NCBI GenBank assembly: GCA_023228425.1
Contig: JALOBE010000012.1
Span: forward strand, 1-64,000
Direction of reading: 5' to 3'
DNA: 64,000 bases
DNA from: Syntrophales bacterium
GTDB lineage: Bacteria > Desulfobacterota > Syntrophia > Syntrophales > UBA2210
Of the stretch, positions 8,686 through 16,089 are shown piece by piece. The notes below the pieces were generated by a model that was not told where the DNA came from, did not search any database, and was given only the letters and a program-made list of their open reading frames with translations. The position numbers and the translations under genes were made by a program. Every line of letters begins with the position of its first letter. Within the stretch, counting starts at the first letter, position 1.

Positions 8686-9930
8686 CTAATCCAGCAGGTG
8701 AACAAAGAGGCCGCTTTTCAGCTTCGGCTCGAACCAGGTTGACTTCGGCGGCATGATCTGTCCCTTGTCGGACACAGCCATGAGCGAGTCCATATCCGTC
8801 GGGTAGAGTGAAAAAGCGACTGCGTAGAGGTCCGCGTCGACAAGGCGCTCCAGTTCTCCGGTTCCTCTGATGCCGCCGACAAAATCGATCCGTTCGTCAC
8901 CCCTCATATCGGTTACGCCCAGTATGGGGGCAATCAACCGGTCCTGCAGAACGGACACGTCGAGAGAGGACACAATGTCATTATTCCCGCACCCTTCACC
9001 TGTCGGGGACAGGCGGAACCACTGTCCTCCCAGATACATGCCGAAGACACCCCGCTCCGGAGCGGGGGCGTTTCTCTCCAGCGGTTCCAGCAGAAACCGG
9101 TCGGACAGACGGTCGAGAAATGCCTCTTTCCCCATGCCCGCGAGATCGCGGACGACGCGGTTGTAGGGAAGAATGCGCAACTGTCTGTGGGAAAACAAGA
9201 CCGCCATGATGCGGTTGTATTCTTCCGCTCCTGTGTGGGCCGGATTCGCCTGCCTCCGGATTTCGGCCACGCGGTTTGCCGCTGCCGCCCGATGGTGGCC
9301 GTCGGCTATGTACAAAGAATCGATTTTCTCGAAGGCATCGGCGATACGGTCCATGGTTCGTGCGTCCCGCACAATCCACGCGGAGTGGAAGGTCCGGTCA
9401 TCGGCCCGGAAGGCATACTCGGGCTGTTGCCGGGACGTGATCCCGTCAATGATGGAGTCAACAGAGCCGTTGTCGCGGTATGCAAGAAATACCGGTCCCG
9501 TCTGCGCGTTCAGCCGGTCGATGTGCCGGGTCCGGTCTGTTTCCTTATCCGACCTGGTAAGCTCATGGCGCTTGATTCTTCCGGAACGGTAGTCTTCGGA
9601 TTCAAAGCAGGCCACGATGCCGGTCTGGACATGGCTGTCCGCCTGCTGGCGGTACAGGTAGAAACAGGGAGTCTCATCCTGTATCATGACGCCCTCCCGC
9701 ACCATCGCCTGCAGCGCATCACAGGCGGACTGGTACACCCGGGGGTCGGGCGGGTCTATGGCATCGGGAAGATTGATCTCAGACCTCTCAATCTTGAGAA
9801 AGCTGAGGGGGTTCGCCCCCGCGATGAGCCGGGCCTCTTCACGGCTCATAACATCATAGGCATCGGAAGCCACTCCGGAGGCACGGTCCGGTACCGGTCT
9901 CAACGCTCTGAAAGGCCACAACGTGGTCAT
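8686..9930 (-). CDS. DUF1015 family protein
   Basis: Conserved protein of unknown function, 414 residues. It begins WPFRALRPVPD, typical of the family, and contains the signature YIADGHHRAAAANRVAE near the middle, the best candidate for an active or binding site. Other family stretches are SREEARLIAGANPLSFL and the C-terminal MPPKSTWFEPKLKSGL. There is no signal peptide or membrane helix. I chose the ATG at 9930 over the one at 9969 because it matches the family start and has a GGAGAA box. It is the first gene of the minus-strand run ending near 1.2 kb. Confidence 0.85.
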   Translation of the reverse strand: MTTLWPFRALRPVPDRASGVASDAYDVMSREEARLIAGANPLSFLKIERSEINLPDAIDPPDPRVYQSACDALQAMVREGVMIQDETPCFYLYRQQADSHVQTGIVACFESEDYRSGRIKRHELTRSDKETDRTRHIDRLNAQTGPVFLAYRDNGSVDSIIDGITSRQQPEYAFRADDRTFHSAWIVRDARTMDRIADAFEKIDSLYIADGHHRAAAANRVAEIRRQANPAHTGAEEYNRIMAVLFSHRQLRILPYNRVVRDLAGMGKEAFLDRLSDRFLLEPLERNAPAPERGVFGMYLGGQWFRLSPTGEGCGNNDIVSSLDVSVLQDRLIAPILGVTDMRGDERIDFVGGIRGTGELERLVDADLYAVAFSLYPTDMDSLMAVSDKGQIMPPKSTWFEPKLKSGLFVHLLD

Positions 9931-10013
9931 GGGATTCTCCGTCTCAGTGAATAACGATAGGGCATTCATCTAGCACATGTGTCACTGAAAGATCAATCTC
10001 ATTGCCGTCCGGC

Positions 10014-10055
10014 GCCGATGGCTGACACAGTGATTTCTTGCAATATGCCATCGGC
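10014..10055. repeat. 9-bp inverted repeat in a divergent promoter region
   Basis: GCCGATGGC (10014-10022) and GCCATCGGC (10047-10055) are perfect reverse complements separated by 24 nt. They lie between the divergent DUF1015 gene and the small hydrolase gene. This could be an operator or an RNA hairpin. There is no T-run, so it is not a terminator. Confidence 0.35.
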
Positions 10056-10130
10056 AATAGTAAAAGGTTCTCCGGGGAGCGTCCCCTCCCCCTGATGATC
10101 AGCGGGACAAAAGCCACAAGGACGAAGAAA

Positions 10131-10628
10131 ATGATGAACGAAGACGGCCTGACACGGGTGTTTATTCACGGACTTGAAAGTTCAGGCGGCGGAACGAAAG
10201 GGGTATTCTTCAAGGAACGATACCCCGGCATGATTATCCGGGATTACAGGGGAAGTCTCGAGGAGAGAATGGGCGCGCTTCGGTCTCTCCTTGCGGGGAA
10301 AAAGGGTCTGGTACTGGTGGGTTCCAGCTATGGCGGTCTCATGGCTGCCCTGTATGCTTGCGCAAACCCCCAGGCGATCCACAAGCTGATTCTGCTTGCG
10401 CCGGCACTCGCCCTGGATGAGTTCAGGGAACAGTGCCGCGGGCCTCTGGACTTCCCCGTGGTGGTGTATCACGGAAGCAATGACGACGTGGTCCTCATCG
10501 AGCCTGTTCGGAAGATCGCCGCGGACCGGTTCAGGAATCTCGAATACAATGTGATCGACGATGACCATTCCTTAAGAAGCCGGTTCAAACTACTGGATTG
10601 GGACCGTCTCTTGTGCTATGAAGATTAA
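10131..10628 (+). CDS. YqiA-like alpha/beta hydrolase
   Basis: Small cytoplasmic alpha/beta hydrolase of 165 residues, resembling the YqiA/YcfP esterase group; the substrate is unknown. The oxyanion region is FIHGLESSGGGTK. The nucleophile S66 sits in GSSYGG, the acid is D118 or D119 in HGSNDD, and H146 lies in DDDHSL, so the catalytic triad looks complete. I chose the ATG at 10131 because an AAGGA box lies 8 nt upstream; an upstream ATG at 10038 lacks one. Its end overlaps or abuts the next gene, suggesting coupled translation. Confidence 0.7.
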   Translation: MMNEDGLTRVFIHGLESSGGGTKGVFFKERYPGMIIRDYRGSLEERMGALRSLLAGKKGLVLVGSSYGGLMAALYACANPQAIHKLILLAPALALDEFREQCRGPLDFPVVVYHGSNDDVVLIEPVRKIAADRFRNLEYNVIDDDHSLRSRFKLLDWDRLLCYED

Positions 10629-10641
10629 CCAGGAAGGTCAA

Positions 10642-11091
10642 ATGGTTAGGTCGGGAGAGGAACAGCATTCCGTGGAAGAACACTATTCTCAGAAGATCGT
10701 CATCCGCTACACGGCCGACATTGTCGACAAGCCGCTGGTGTGCCGTCTTGCCAGAGATTTCGATCTCGATTTTAACATTCTCCATGCCCGGGTCCTGCCC
10801 AAACGGGAGGGCGTCCTGGCCCTGGATCTCTCCGGCAAGAAGGATGACTTTTACCGGGGCATTGCCTTCCTGAAAGAATCAGGACTCAAGGTTGAACTGC
10901 TTTCAAAGAGTGTAACCCACAATGAGGAGCGCTGTGTCCACTGTGGGGCCTGCCGGGCGTTCTGTTCCACCGGTGCCCTTCACCAGGATCCGGTTTCCAT
11001 GAAAACTCTTTTTGATCCGGCCAAATGCAGTGGCTGTTCCGTCTGCGTCAAGGCCTGCCCTGCCCGGGCCATGGTCATCAATCTTATCTGA
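10642..11091 (+). CDS. NIL-domain ferredoxin (two 4Fe-4S clusters)
   Basis: Product of 149 residues with an N-terminal NIL domain (about 15-90) and a C-terminal bacterial-type 2[4Fe-4S] ferredoxin. Cluster ligands are C98, C101, C104, C108 and C129, C132, C135, C139, both as CxxCxxCxxxC. NIL-ferredoxin proteins are known as partners of COG1900 (DUF39) proteins in a homocysteine synthesis route from aspartate semialdehyde; no COG1900 gene is in this window, so that role is inferred. The ATG at 10642 is favoured over 10618 because AGGAAGG lies 5 nt upstream. Confidence 0.85.
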   Translation: MVRSGEEQHSVEEHYSQKIVIRYTADIVDKPLVCRLARDFDLDFNILHARVLPKREGVLALDLSGKKDDFYRGIAFLKESGLKVELLSKSVTHNEERCVHCGACRAFCSTGALHQDPVSMKTLFDPAKCSGCSVCVKACPARAMVINLI

Positions 11092-11101
11092 ACATCTGTT
11101 G

Positions 11102-11440
11102 TTACTCGCCATGGGAACCGGACAGCAACTCTTTTCCCTTCTCGATCATCCGTTCCACCATCCCGGTGACGCCCTTCCCCCTGTCAAGCGCTTCACGTCC
11201 TTTATCGAACACATCGCCGCTTCGTTCACGAATCTCCGAAATATTGGTTTTTACACGGTCTGGAAATTCCTCCGGGGCCCTGTAATAGGAATACCCCATG
11301 AGGATGACAAACACGGCAAGGGAGATAAGGGCGTATTTCAGGATCTTCTTCATCAGAAAATAGAGGACGACGATCGCCGAGAGAACGATGAGTCCCGCGA
11401 TGACGGGGTTGTCTGCGAGATATCGCGTCAGGGCTTCCAC
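11102..11440 (-). CDS. Small membrane protein of unknown function
   Basis: 112 residues with a hydrophobic region at about 12-50 that could form two transmembrane helices separated by the basic KKILK, followed by a charged, probably helical C-terminal tail (about 60-112). It starts with GTG at 11440, preceded by a good GAAGGAG box. It is convergent with the NIL-ferredoxin gene and divergent from the aldehyde oxidoreductase gene. I recognise no family. Confidence 0.6.
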   Translation of the reverse strand: MEALTRYLADNPVIAGLIVLSAIVVLYFLMKKILKYALISLAVFVILMGYSYYRAPEEFPDRVKTNISEIRERSGDVFDKGREALDRGKGVTGMVERMIEKGKELLSGSHGE

Positions 11441-11605
11441 GGGCGGACTCCTTCTCCAGGCCGACAGTACTCGGATACGGGAGAATGTATATCAAAGGAA
11501 CCGCGATTACAAGCATATCTGATAGAAACGGTGCCGCCTTGAAAAAAAAGCGCCCGTGCATTACAAGCTGAAGTGTATTCTTCAGGAAACAGGAACGGAC
11601 ACGAT

Positions 11606-13357
11606 ATGCCGGGCTGGCGCGGCGCCATTCTGAACATCGACCTGTCATCGAGGGCAGTTTCTCGGGAAGTTCCCGATGCCGAGCTGTTGCAGCACTGCAT
11701 CGGCGGTCGCGGCCTCGCGGGATTTTTCCTGGAAGACCGGTGTACCCTTCCCTGGGATGATCCCGCCATGCCGATTCTTCTATTCACCGGTCCCCTGGTC
11801 GATACGCCATCCCCCACATCAGGACGGATGACGATCATGTCGCGGTCTCCCCTCACGGGGACCATGGCTGACGCTTCGGTGGGAGGCTCCCTGGGAACCA
11901 TGATCAAGAGGGCCGGCTGGGACGGCATCATTATTACCGGTAAGGGTAACGACCTCACAGGAATTGAGATCGATAACGGTGAGGTGACCTTCACCGACGC
12001 GGGACACCTGGCGGGCCTCGCCACGGGAGATATCACCGCCCGGCTGCGTCACAGGGGTTCGGTTCTTGCCTTGGGACCCGCCGCTGAAAAAGGCGTTCGT
12101 TTCGCCAGTGCAATCATCGATGGCCATTACGCGGCTGGTCGGAACGGCATCGGCCTGTGCTTTGCCGCCAAGAACATCAAATACATCACCGTTAGAGGAG
12201 AAAGCCGCACGGACATCCATGACCGGGCCGAGTTGAAACGCGCCTGTGAGGACATCCATCGCCTTGTTGCCGCCTCGCCGGCCCTTATGGGCGAGTTGGG
12301 AATAGGCTCTTTCGGGACGCCCGCGCTCTACGATCTCATGCACGCCCGGGCCATAATGCCCACGAACAATTTTACCGAGACATTCTTCCCTCCGGCCCCG
12401 GAGCTGAACGCCTTTGCCGTCAGGAACGCCTATTCTCCCCGCACAGCGGCCTGCCGGGGATGCCATATCGGATGTAAAAAGGTGTCCTCCCGCGGCGAGG
12501 CCCTGCCGGAGTTCGAAACACTTTCGCATTTCAGCGCTCTTCTGGGCAACAGCGACCTGGCTTCGGTCGTTGAGGCAAACCGTCTCTGCAACGAACTGGG
12601 CATGGACACCATATCCACGGCGGCTACCCTGGCCTGTTACGCCGAGATTGAAGACCGGAAACTCGCCCCTGAGGATATTCTGGGCCTTGTTCGTGATATC
12701 GGTACCGGCCGCGGAATCGGCGCAGAACTGAGCAGCGGTTCGAAACGCTATGCCTCTCGAAAGGGCAGACCCGAATCCTCCATGTCCGTGAAGATGCAGG
12801 AACTGCCCGCCTATGACCCCCGGGGGGCCGTCGGTATGGCCCTCGCCTATGCGGTATCGACCCGGGGAGGCTGCCACCTGCGGGCCTACCCTGTGGCTCA
12901 TGAGATTCTTCGTAAACCGGTGGCAACGGACCGTTTCAGCTTCAGCGGCAAGGCCCGCGTCATAAAACTGTCGGAAGACCAAAACGCCGCCGTCGATTCC
13001 CTCACGGCCTGTCGTTTTGTGTTCTTCAGCGCCACACTTGTGGAATATTCCCGGGCATTCAGGGCGGTGACAGGCCTGGATCTGACCGCGCAGGACCTGC
13101 TGACTGCGGGAGAACGGATATGCTACCGGGAACGTATCATGAACGCCCGCAACGGCTTTACCGTCGAGGATGACGATCTTCCGGAAAGATTTTTCCGCGA
13201 GCAGGGATCCCCCGTCAGGGACATAACCATCCCTCCCCTGGACCGTCAGGCCTTTCTTCAGGCCCGCTCGAACTACTATATCATCCGCGGCCTTGACGAG
13301 TCGGGATTGCCCACAGCCAAAAAAGCGGGGGAGTTGGGACTCTCATGGAAGCAATGA
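11606..13357 (+). CDS. Aldehyde:ferredoxin oxidoreductase (tungsten enzyme family)
   Basis: AOR-family enzyme, 583 residues. The family oxidises aldehydes to acids with ferredoxin as acceptor, or reduces acids, using a tungstopterin and a [4Fe-4S] cluster. The N-terminus GWRGAILNIDLSSR is typical, followed by the pterin-binding first domain with FTGPLVDTPSPTSGR. Cluster ligands C283, C286 and C290 (CxxCxxxC) are present, and a conserved D-S-L-T-A-C near residue 475 supplies the fourth. It is slightly shorter than the usual 600-620 residues. I chose the ATG at 11606 from an AGGAA box and the family start. It overlaps the aldolase-like gene by 13 nt, implying a joint function. The substrate is unknown. 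Confidence 0.93.
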   Translation: MPGWRGAILNIDLSSRAVSREVPDAELLQHCIGGRGLAGFFLEDRCTLPWDDPAMPILLFTGPLVDTPSPTSGRMTIMSRSPLTGTMADASVGGSLGTMIKRAGWDGIIITGKGNDLTGIEIDNGEVTFTDAGHLAGLATGDITARLRHRGSVLALGPAAEKGVRFASAIIDGHYAAGRNGIGLCFAAKNIKYITVRGESRTDIHDRAELKRACEDIHRLVAASPALMGELGIGSFGTPALYDLMHARAIMPTNNFTETFFPPAPELNAFAVRNAYSPRTAACRGCHIGCKKVSSRGEALPEFETLSHFSALLGNSDLASVVEANRLCNELGMDTISTAATLACYAEIEDRKLAPEDILGLVRDIGTGRGIGAELSSGSKRYASRKGRPESSMSVKMQELPAYDPRGAVGMALAYAVSTRGGCHLRAYPVAHEILRKPVATDRFSFSGKARVIKLSEDQNAAVDSLTACRFVFFSATLVEYSRAFRAVTGLDLTAQDLLTAGERICYRERIMNARNGFTVEDDDLPERFFREQGSPVRDITIPPLDRQAFLQARSNYYIIRGLDESGLPTAKKAGELGLSWKQ

Positions 13358-14511
13358 TTCGAAAATACGAGCGCAAGCTCGTTACCCGGGGGCTCTCTCA
13401 TGAAGGAGAACCGATCCTGGGCGCCATGGACGCCGAACTTGTCTGGAACAGGGAGGACGGCACGAGCACCGTCCTGGAGAAGCTGTTCCGGGAACTCGGC
13501 ATCACCGCCCTGCTTTTTTCGATGCCCCGGGAACCCTGGAGGACAATCATCGACTATCTCTGCGAAACCTCCGGCAACGCCATCTACCCGGAAGACTCCG
13601 AAACACGGACGTTTCTCCATGATATTCCCCTGGCCGGCAGCTTCAGTGATGCCGACCTGGTTCCCCTTTTGAAAGGGAGAAACTGTGCCATCGTCCCCGG
13701 CTGGGGCATCGTCACCACGGGTACCGTCAGCCCGGAACAGGCCTTCGTGACGTTCAGTTCCGTCTGTTTCGCCTGCTTCGTTACATTCTTTTCTGAAATG
13801 CTCTCCATGCGGCGTCGCGGAAGGCTGACGAAGAAAGCCCTGAGGGCACTGAACTCAGTCGCGGGTATGGCCGGCGACCCCGGCCCGGTCGACGACGGTA
13901 CCGAGAAGCTGGCCACGGGACCTTTCGCCACCCCACAGGACGCCTGCAGGGCGCTGGAAGAAGCCGGTCGAACCGTTGTTTCCCATGACCTCGTCGATTC
14001 CTGTTTCGGCAACCTGTCCTACCGCCTGGGTGATGTGCTCTACATAAGCCAGACAGGGAGTTCCCTCGATGAGTTGCAGGGCTGCATCGATCCCTGTCCC
14101 CTGGACGGGTCATCCTGTGCCGGGTTGACCGCATCGAGCGAACTGTCGCTCCACCTGGAGATCGTCCGATCTACGAAGATGAAGGCAATCCTCCACGGTC
14201 ATCCCCGCTTCTCGGTCATTATTTCAATGGATTGCGCCGTCGATGACTGCGACTTCCGCGGAGACTGTCACCGGAGATGCCCCCGGGAGCGTTTCTTCGG
14301 CGATATTCCCATCCTTCCCGGTGAGGTGGGACGGGGGCCCTTCGGCATCGACAAGACTGTGCCGGCGGCCCTGATACGCCATGGAGCCACCCTTGTCTAC
14401 GGACATGGAACCTTCACGACGGGCATGGACGATTTTAACGAGGCTTTCCAGCGCATGCTCAGTCTGGAAGAGGAGTGCCGCGCTGAATATTTCCGGCGTC
14501 TTGACCGCTGA
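13345..14511 (+). CDS. Two-part class II aldolase/adducin-like protein
   Basis: 388 residues. The C-terminal half (about 195-385) is a class II aldolase fold: FGNLSYRLGDVLYISQTGSSLDEL, metal-ligand candidates H284 and H286 (HGHP), H354 in VYGHGTF, and an acidic residue near 266. The N-terminal half (about 1-160) looks like a second, degenerate copy, with PREPWRTIIDYL and VPGWGIVTTG but no His-x-His. A Cys-rich insertion between the metal ligands carries C302, C308 and C312, which could bind a further metal. Known family members are aldolases or epimerases acting on sugar phosphates. It overlaps the upstream AOR gene by 13 nt, so it may make or consume the aldehyde that AOR handles; this is inference. 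Confidence 0.7.
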   Translation: MEAMIRKYERKLVTRGLSHEGEPILGAMDAELVWNREDGTSTVLEKLFRELGITALLFSMPREPWRTIIDYLCETSGNAIYPEDSETRTFLHDIPLAGSFSDADLVPLLKGRNCAIVPGWGIVTTGTVSPEQAFVTFSSVCFACFVTFFSEMLSMRRRGRLTKKALRALNSVAGMAGDPGPVDDGTEKLATGPFATPQDACRALEEAGRTVVSHDLVDSCFGNLSYRLGDVLYISQTGSSLDELQGCIDPCPLDGSSCAGLTASSELSLHLEIVRSTKMKAILHGHPRFSVIISMDCAVDDCDFRGDCHRRCPRERFFGDIPILPGEVGRGPFGIDKTVPAALIRHGATLVYGHGTFTTGMDDFNEAFQRMLSLEEECRAEYFRRLDR

Positions 14512-14582
14512 GCCGGGCGCGGTCCCTCCCGCTCTTGCGGTAATGATCCTCTTGGTGTATGAACTGCGACAGGGCGGACACC

Positions 14583-15416
14583 ATGAAGGAAACAACGGAT
14601 ACAATGAAAAAAAATCTTTTTCGGCTTCTCGTGTTCGCGGCTGTTCTCCTGGTGGCGTGCGCCTGTGCCACCGTGCCCGTCACGGGGCGCAAGCAGCTCA
14701 GCCTGGTTCCCGCCACGACGATGCTCTCCATGAGCAGGCAGCAGTACGGCGCCTTTCTGCAGGAAAGCACGGTGAGTACCGATGCAGAAAAGACCGCCGT
14801 GGTACGGGAGGTGGGAGGGAACATACAACGGGCGGTTGAGCGCTATCACACGCAACGGGGAATGTCGCGGGAATTGAGCAATTATGATTGGGAATTCAAC
14901 CTCATAGAAAGCGATGACATCAACGCCTGGGCAATGCCCGGCGGCAAGATAGCCGTGTACACGGGCATGCTTCCCGTTGCTGGAGATGAAAACGGACTTG
15001 CCGTTGTCATCGGCCATGAAATCGGTCATGCCGTAGCAGGTCACGGGGGGGAGCGGATGAGCCACCTCCTGATGGTCCAGATGGGCGGCATGGCCCTGTC
15101 CGCAGCCCTTGCCGACCACCCTCGGGCGACACAGGAACTCTGGATGATGGCCTTCGGCCTCGGCGCCCAGATCGGCTTTATTCTTCCCTACAGCCGACTG
15201 CAGGAACGGGAAGCCGATCGCCTGGGACTCATTTTCATGGCCATGGCAGGCTATGATCCGGCCCAGGCTCTCACGTTCTGGGAACGGCTATCCGCCGAAA
15301 AAAAGGGGACGGCTCCGCCGGTTTTCTTGAGCACCCATCCGACAGACGAACAGCGCGTACGAACCATCAGATCACTTCTGCCCGAGGCCCGCCGTTACTA
15401 CGAAGAACGCCGCTGA
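14583..15416 (+). CDS. M48-family metalloprotease lipoprotein (LoiP/YcaL-like)
   Basis: Zinc endopeptidase predicted to be anchored in the envelope. The hydrophobic signal ends in the lipobox LVAC, giving the lipidated C26. It then has the family stretch TGRKQLSLVP, the zinc motif HEIGH (145-149), and a third ligand in READRLGLIFMAMAGYDP. The C-terminal THPTDEQRVRTI segment is typical of periplasmic M48 proteins in envelope quality control. I start it at the ATG at 14583, preceded by AGGGCGG; an ATG at 14604 is also possible. It follows the aldolase gene by about 70 nt. Confidence 0.87.
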   Translation: MKETTDTMKKNLFRLLVFAAVLLVACACATVPVTGRKQLSLVPATTMLSMSRQQYGAFLQESTVSTDAEKTAVVREVGGNIQRAVERYHTQRGMSRELSNYDWEFNLIESDDINAWAMPGGKIAVYTGMLPVAGDENGLAVVIGHEIGHAVAGHGGERMSHLLMVQMGGMALSAALADHPRATQELWMMAFGLGAQIGFILPYSRLQEREADRLGLIFMAMAGYDPAQALTFWERLSAEKKGTAPPVFLSTHPTDEQRVRTIRSLLPEARRYYEERR

Positions 15417-15446
15417 CCGGTGCAGGGCCGCCCTCCCCCGCGCCTC

Positions 15447-15770
15447 TTAGAACAGATAGTCTTCCCGGACCGGGGAAAAGACTTCGACCACAACGGAGTC
15501 TTCCATGACTTCAGCGGCATGTTCACAGTCTGCCGTGATGCACCAGCTATCCCCCGGTTCGGCGTCGAAAATCCCATCCTCGAGTATAAACCGCATTCCT
15601 CCTGAAACCAGGTACCCGATCTGTTCGTACACGTGGCGATGGGACGGGATGCGGGAACCCTTTTTCAACCTGAACTCACCCAGCAGCATCGCGTTGCCGT
15701 GAGTCATCGGTTTCAGTTCGATTCCCGGAAGCATCTCCCGGTACCCCTTCCGGCTGCCTCTGGTAAACAT
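15447..15770 (-). CDS. Small cupin-domain protein
   Basis: 107 residues forming a single cupin barrel. Metal-ligand candidates are H44, H46 and E49 in HRHVYEQIGYLVSG, and the histidine of the second motif in TADCEHAAEV. Such stand-alone cupins are often sugar-binding or small-molecule enzymes or sensors; the substrate cannot be told. The ATG at 15770 is chosen because GAGGTG lies 6 nt upstream; an upstream ATG at 15818 would add unconserved residues. It is convergent with the M48 gene. Confidence 0.8.
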   Translation of the reverse strand: MFTRGSRKGYREMLPGIELKPMTHGNAMLLGEFRLKKGSRIPSHRHVYEQIGYLVSGGMRFILEDGIFDAEPGDSWCITADCEHAAEVMEDSVVVEVFSPVREDYLF

Positions 15771-16089
15771 AATACACCTCACTGGCGTTTCTCCGGTTGT
15801 TTGATATATCCGATGCATTCAGCTATGATGCCCACATAATTCCGGACCGGATTACCCCGTGGGCATCATTCCCATACACCATGCCCAGTGGGGGGCGCAA
15901 CGTAAAATGTCCCGCCCCGGCCCCGGTGTGGAGGAGCGCAGCATCCATGGCTCTTCATGATATTCGGTTGCCCCGTCAGGGGGAAGTCTCCGGTCACGAC
16001 GGGATCACAGGCACCTCATACCGGAGCCTGCCGCCGTGTGCCGGCCTGCGGGCATTCGGCTTGTAATGACGGATGATGTGGAGCGGACA
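15771..16089. other. Divergent intergenic region, cupin / ydbH
   Basis: 319 nt between two divergent genes. It must hold promoters for both, but I see no strong -35/-10 pair; the best minus-strand -10 candidate is TATATC near 15810. No tRNA, repeat or convincing ORF was seen. The stretch is rich in G-runs around 15885-15900. Confidence 0.5.

Noticed and set aside
9187..9954. 255-codon plus-strand ORF
   Set aside because: Opposite the DUF1015 gene and without recognisable domains.
11819..12982. 387-codon minus-strand ORF
   Set aside because: Antisense to the aldehyde oxidoreductase, whose motifs and overlap with the next gene are clear; product looks random.
13345..13357. Frameshift joining AOR and the aldolase-like gene
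   Set aside because: Both reading frames are intact with proper start and stop; the 13-nt overlap is ordinary coupling.
14397..15119. 240-codon minus-strand ORF
   Set aside because: Crosses the aldolase and M48 genes in antisense; both are supported by motifs.
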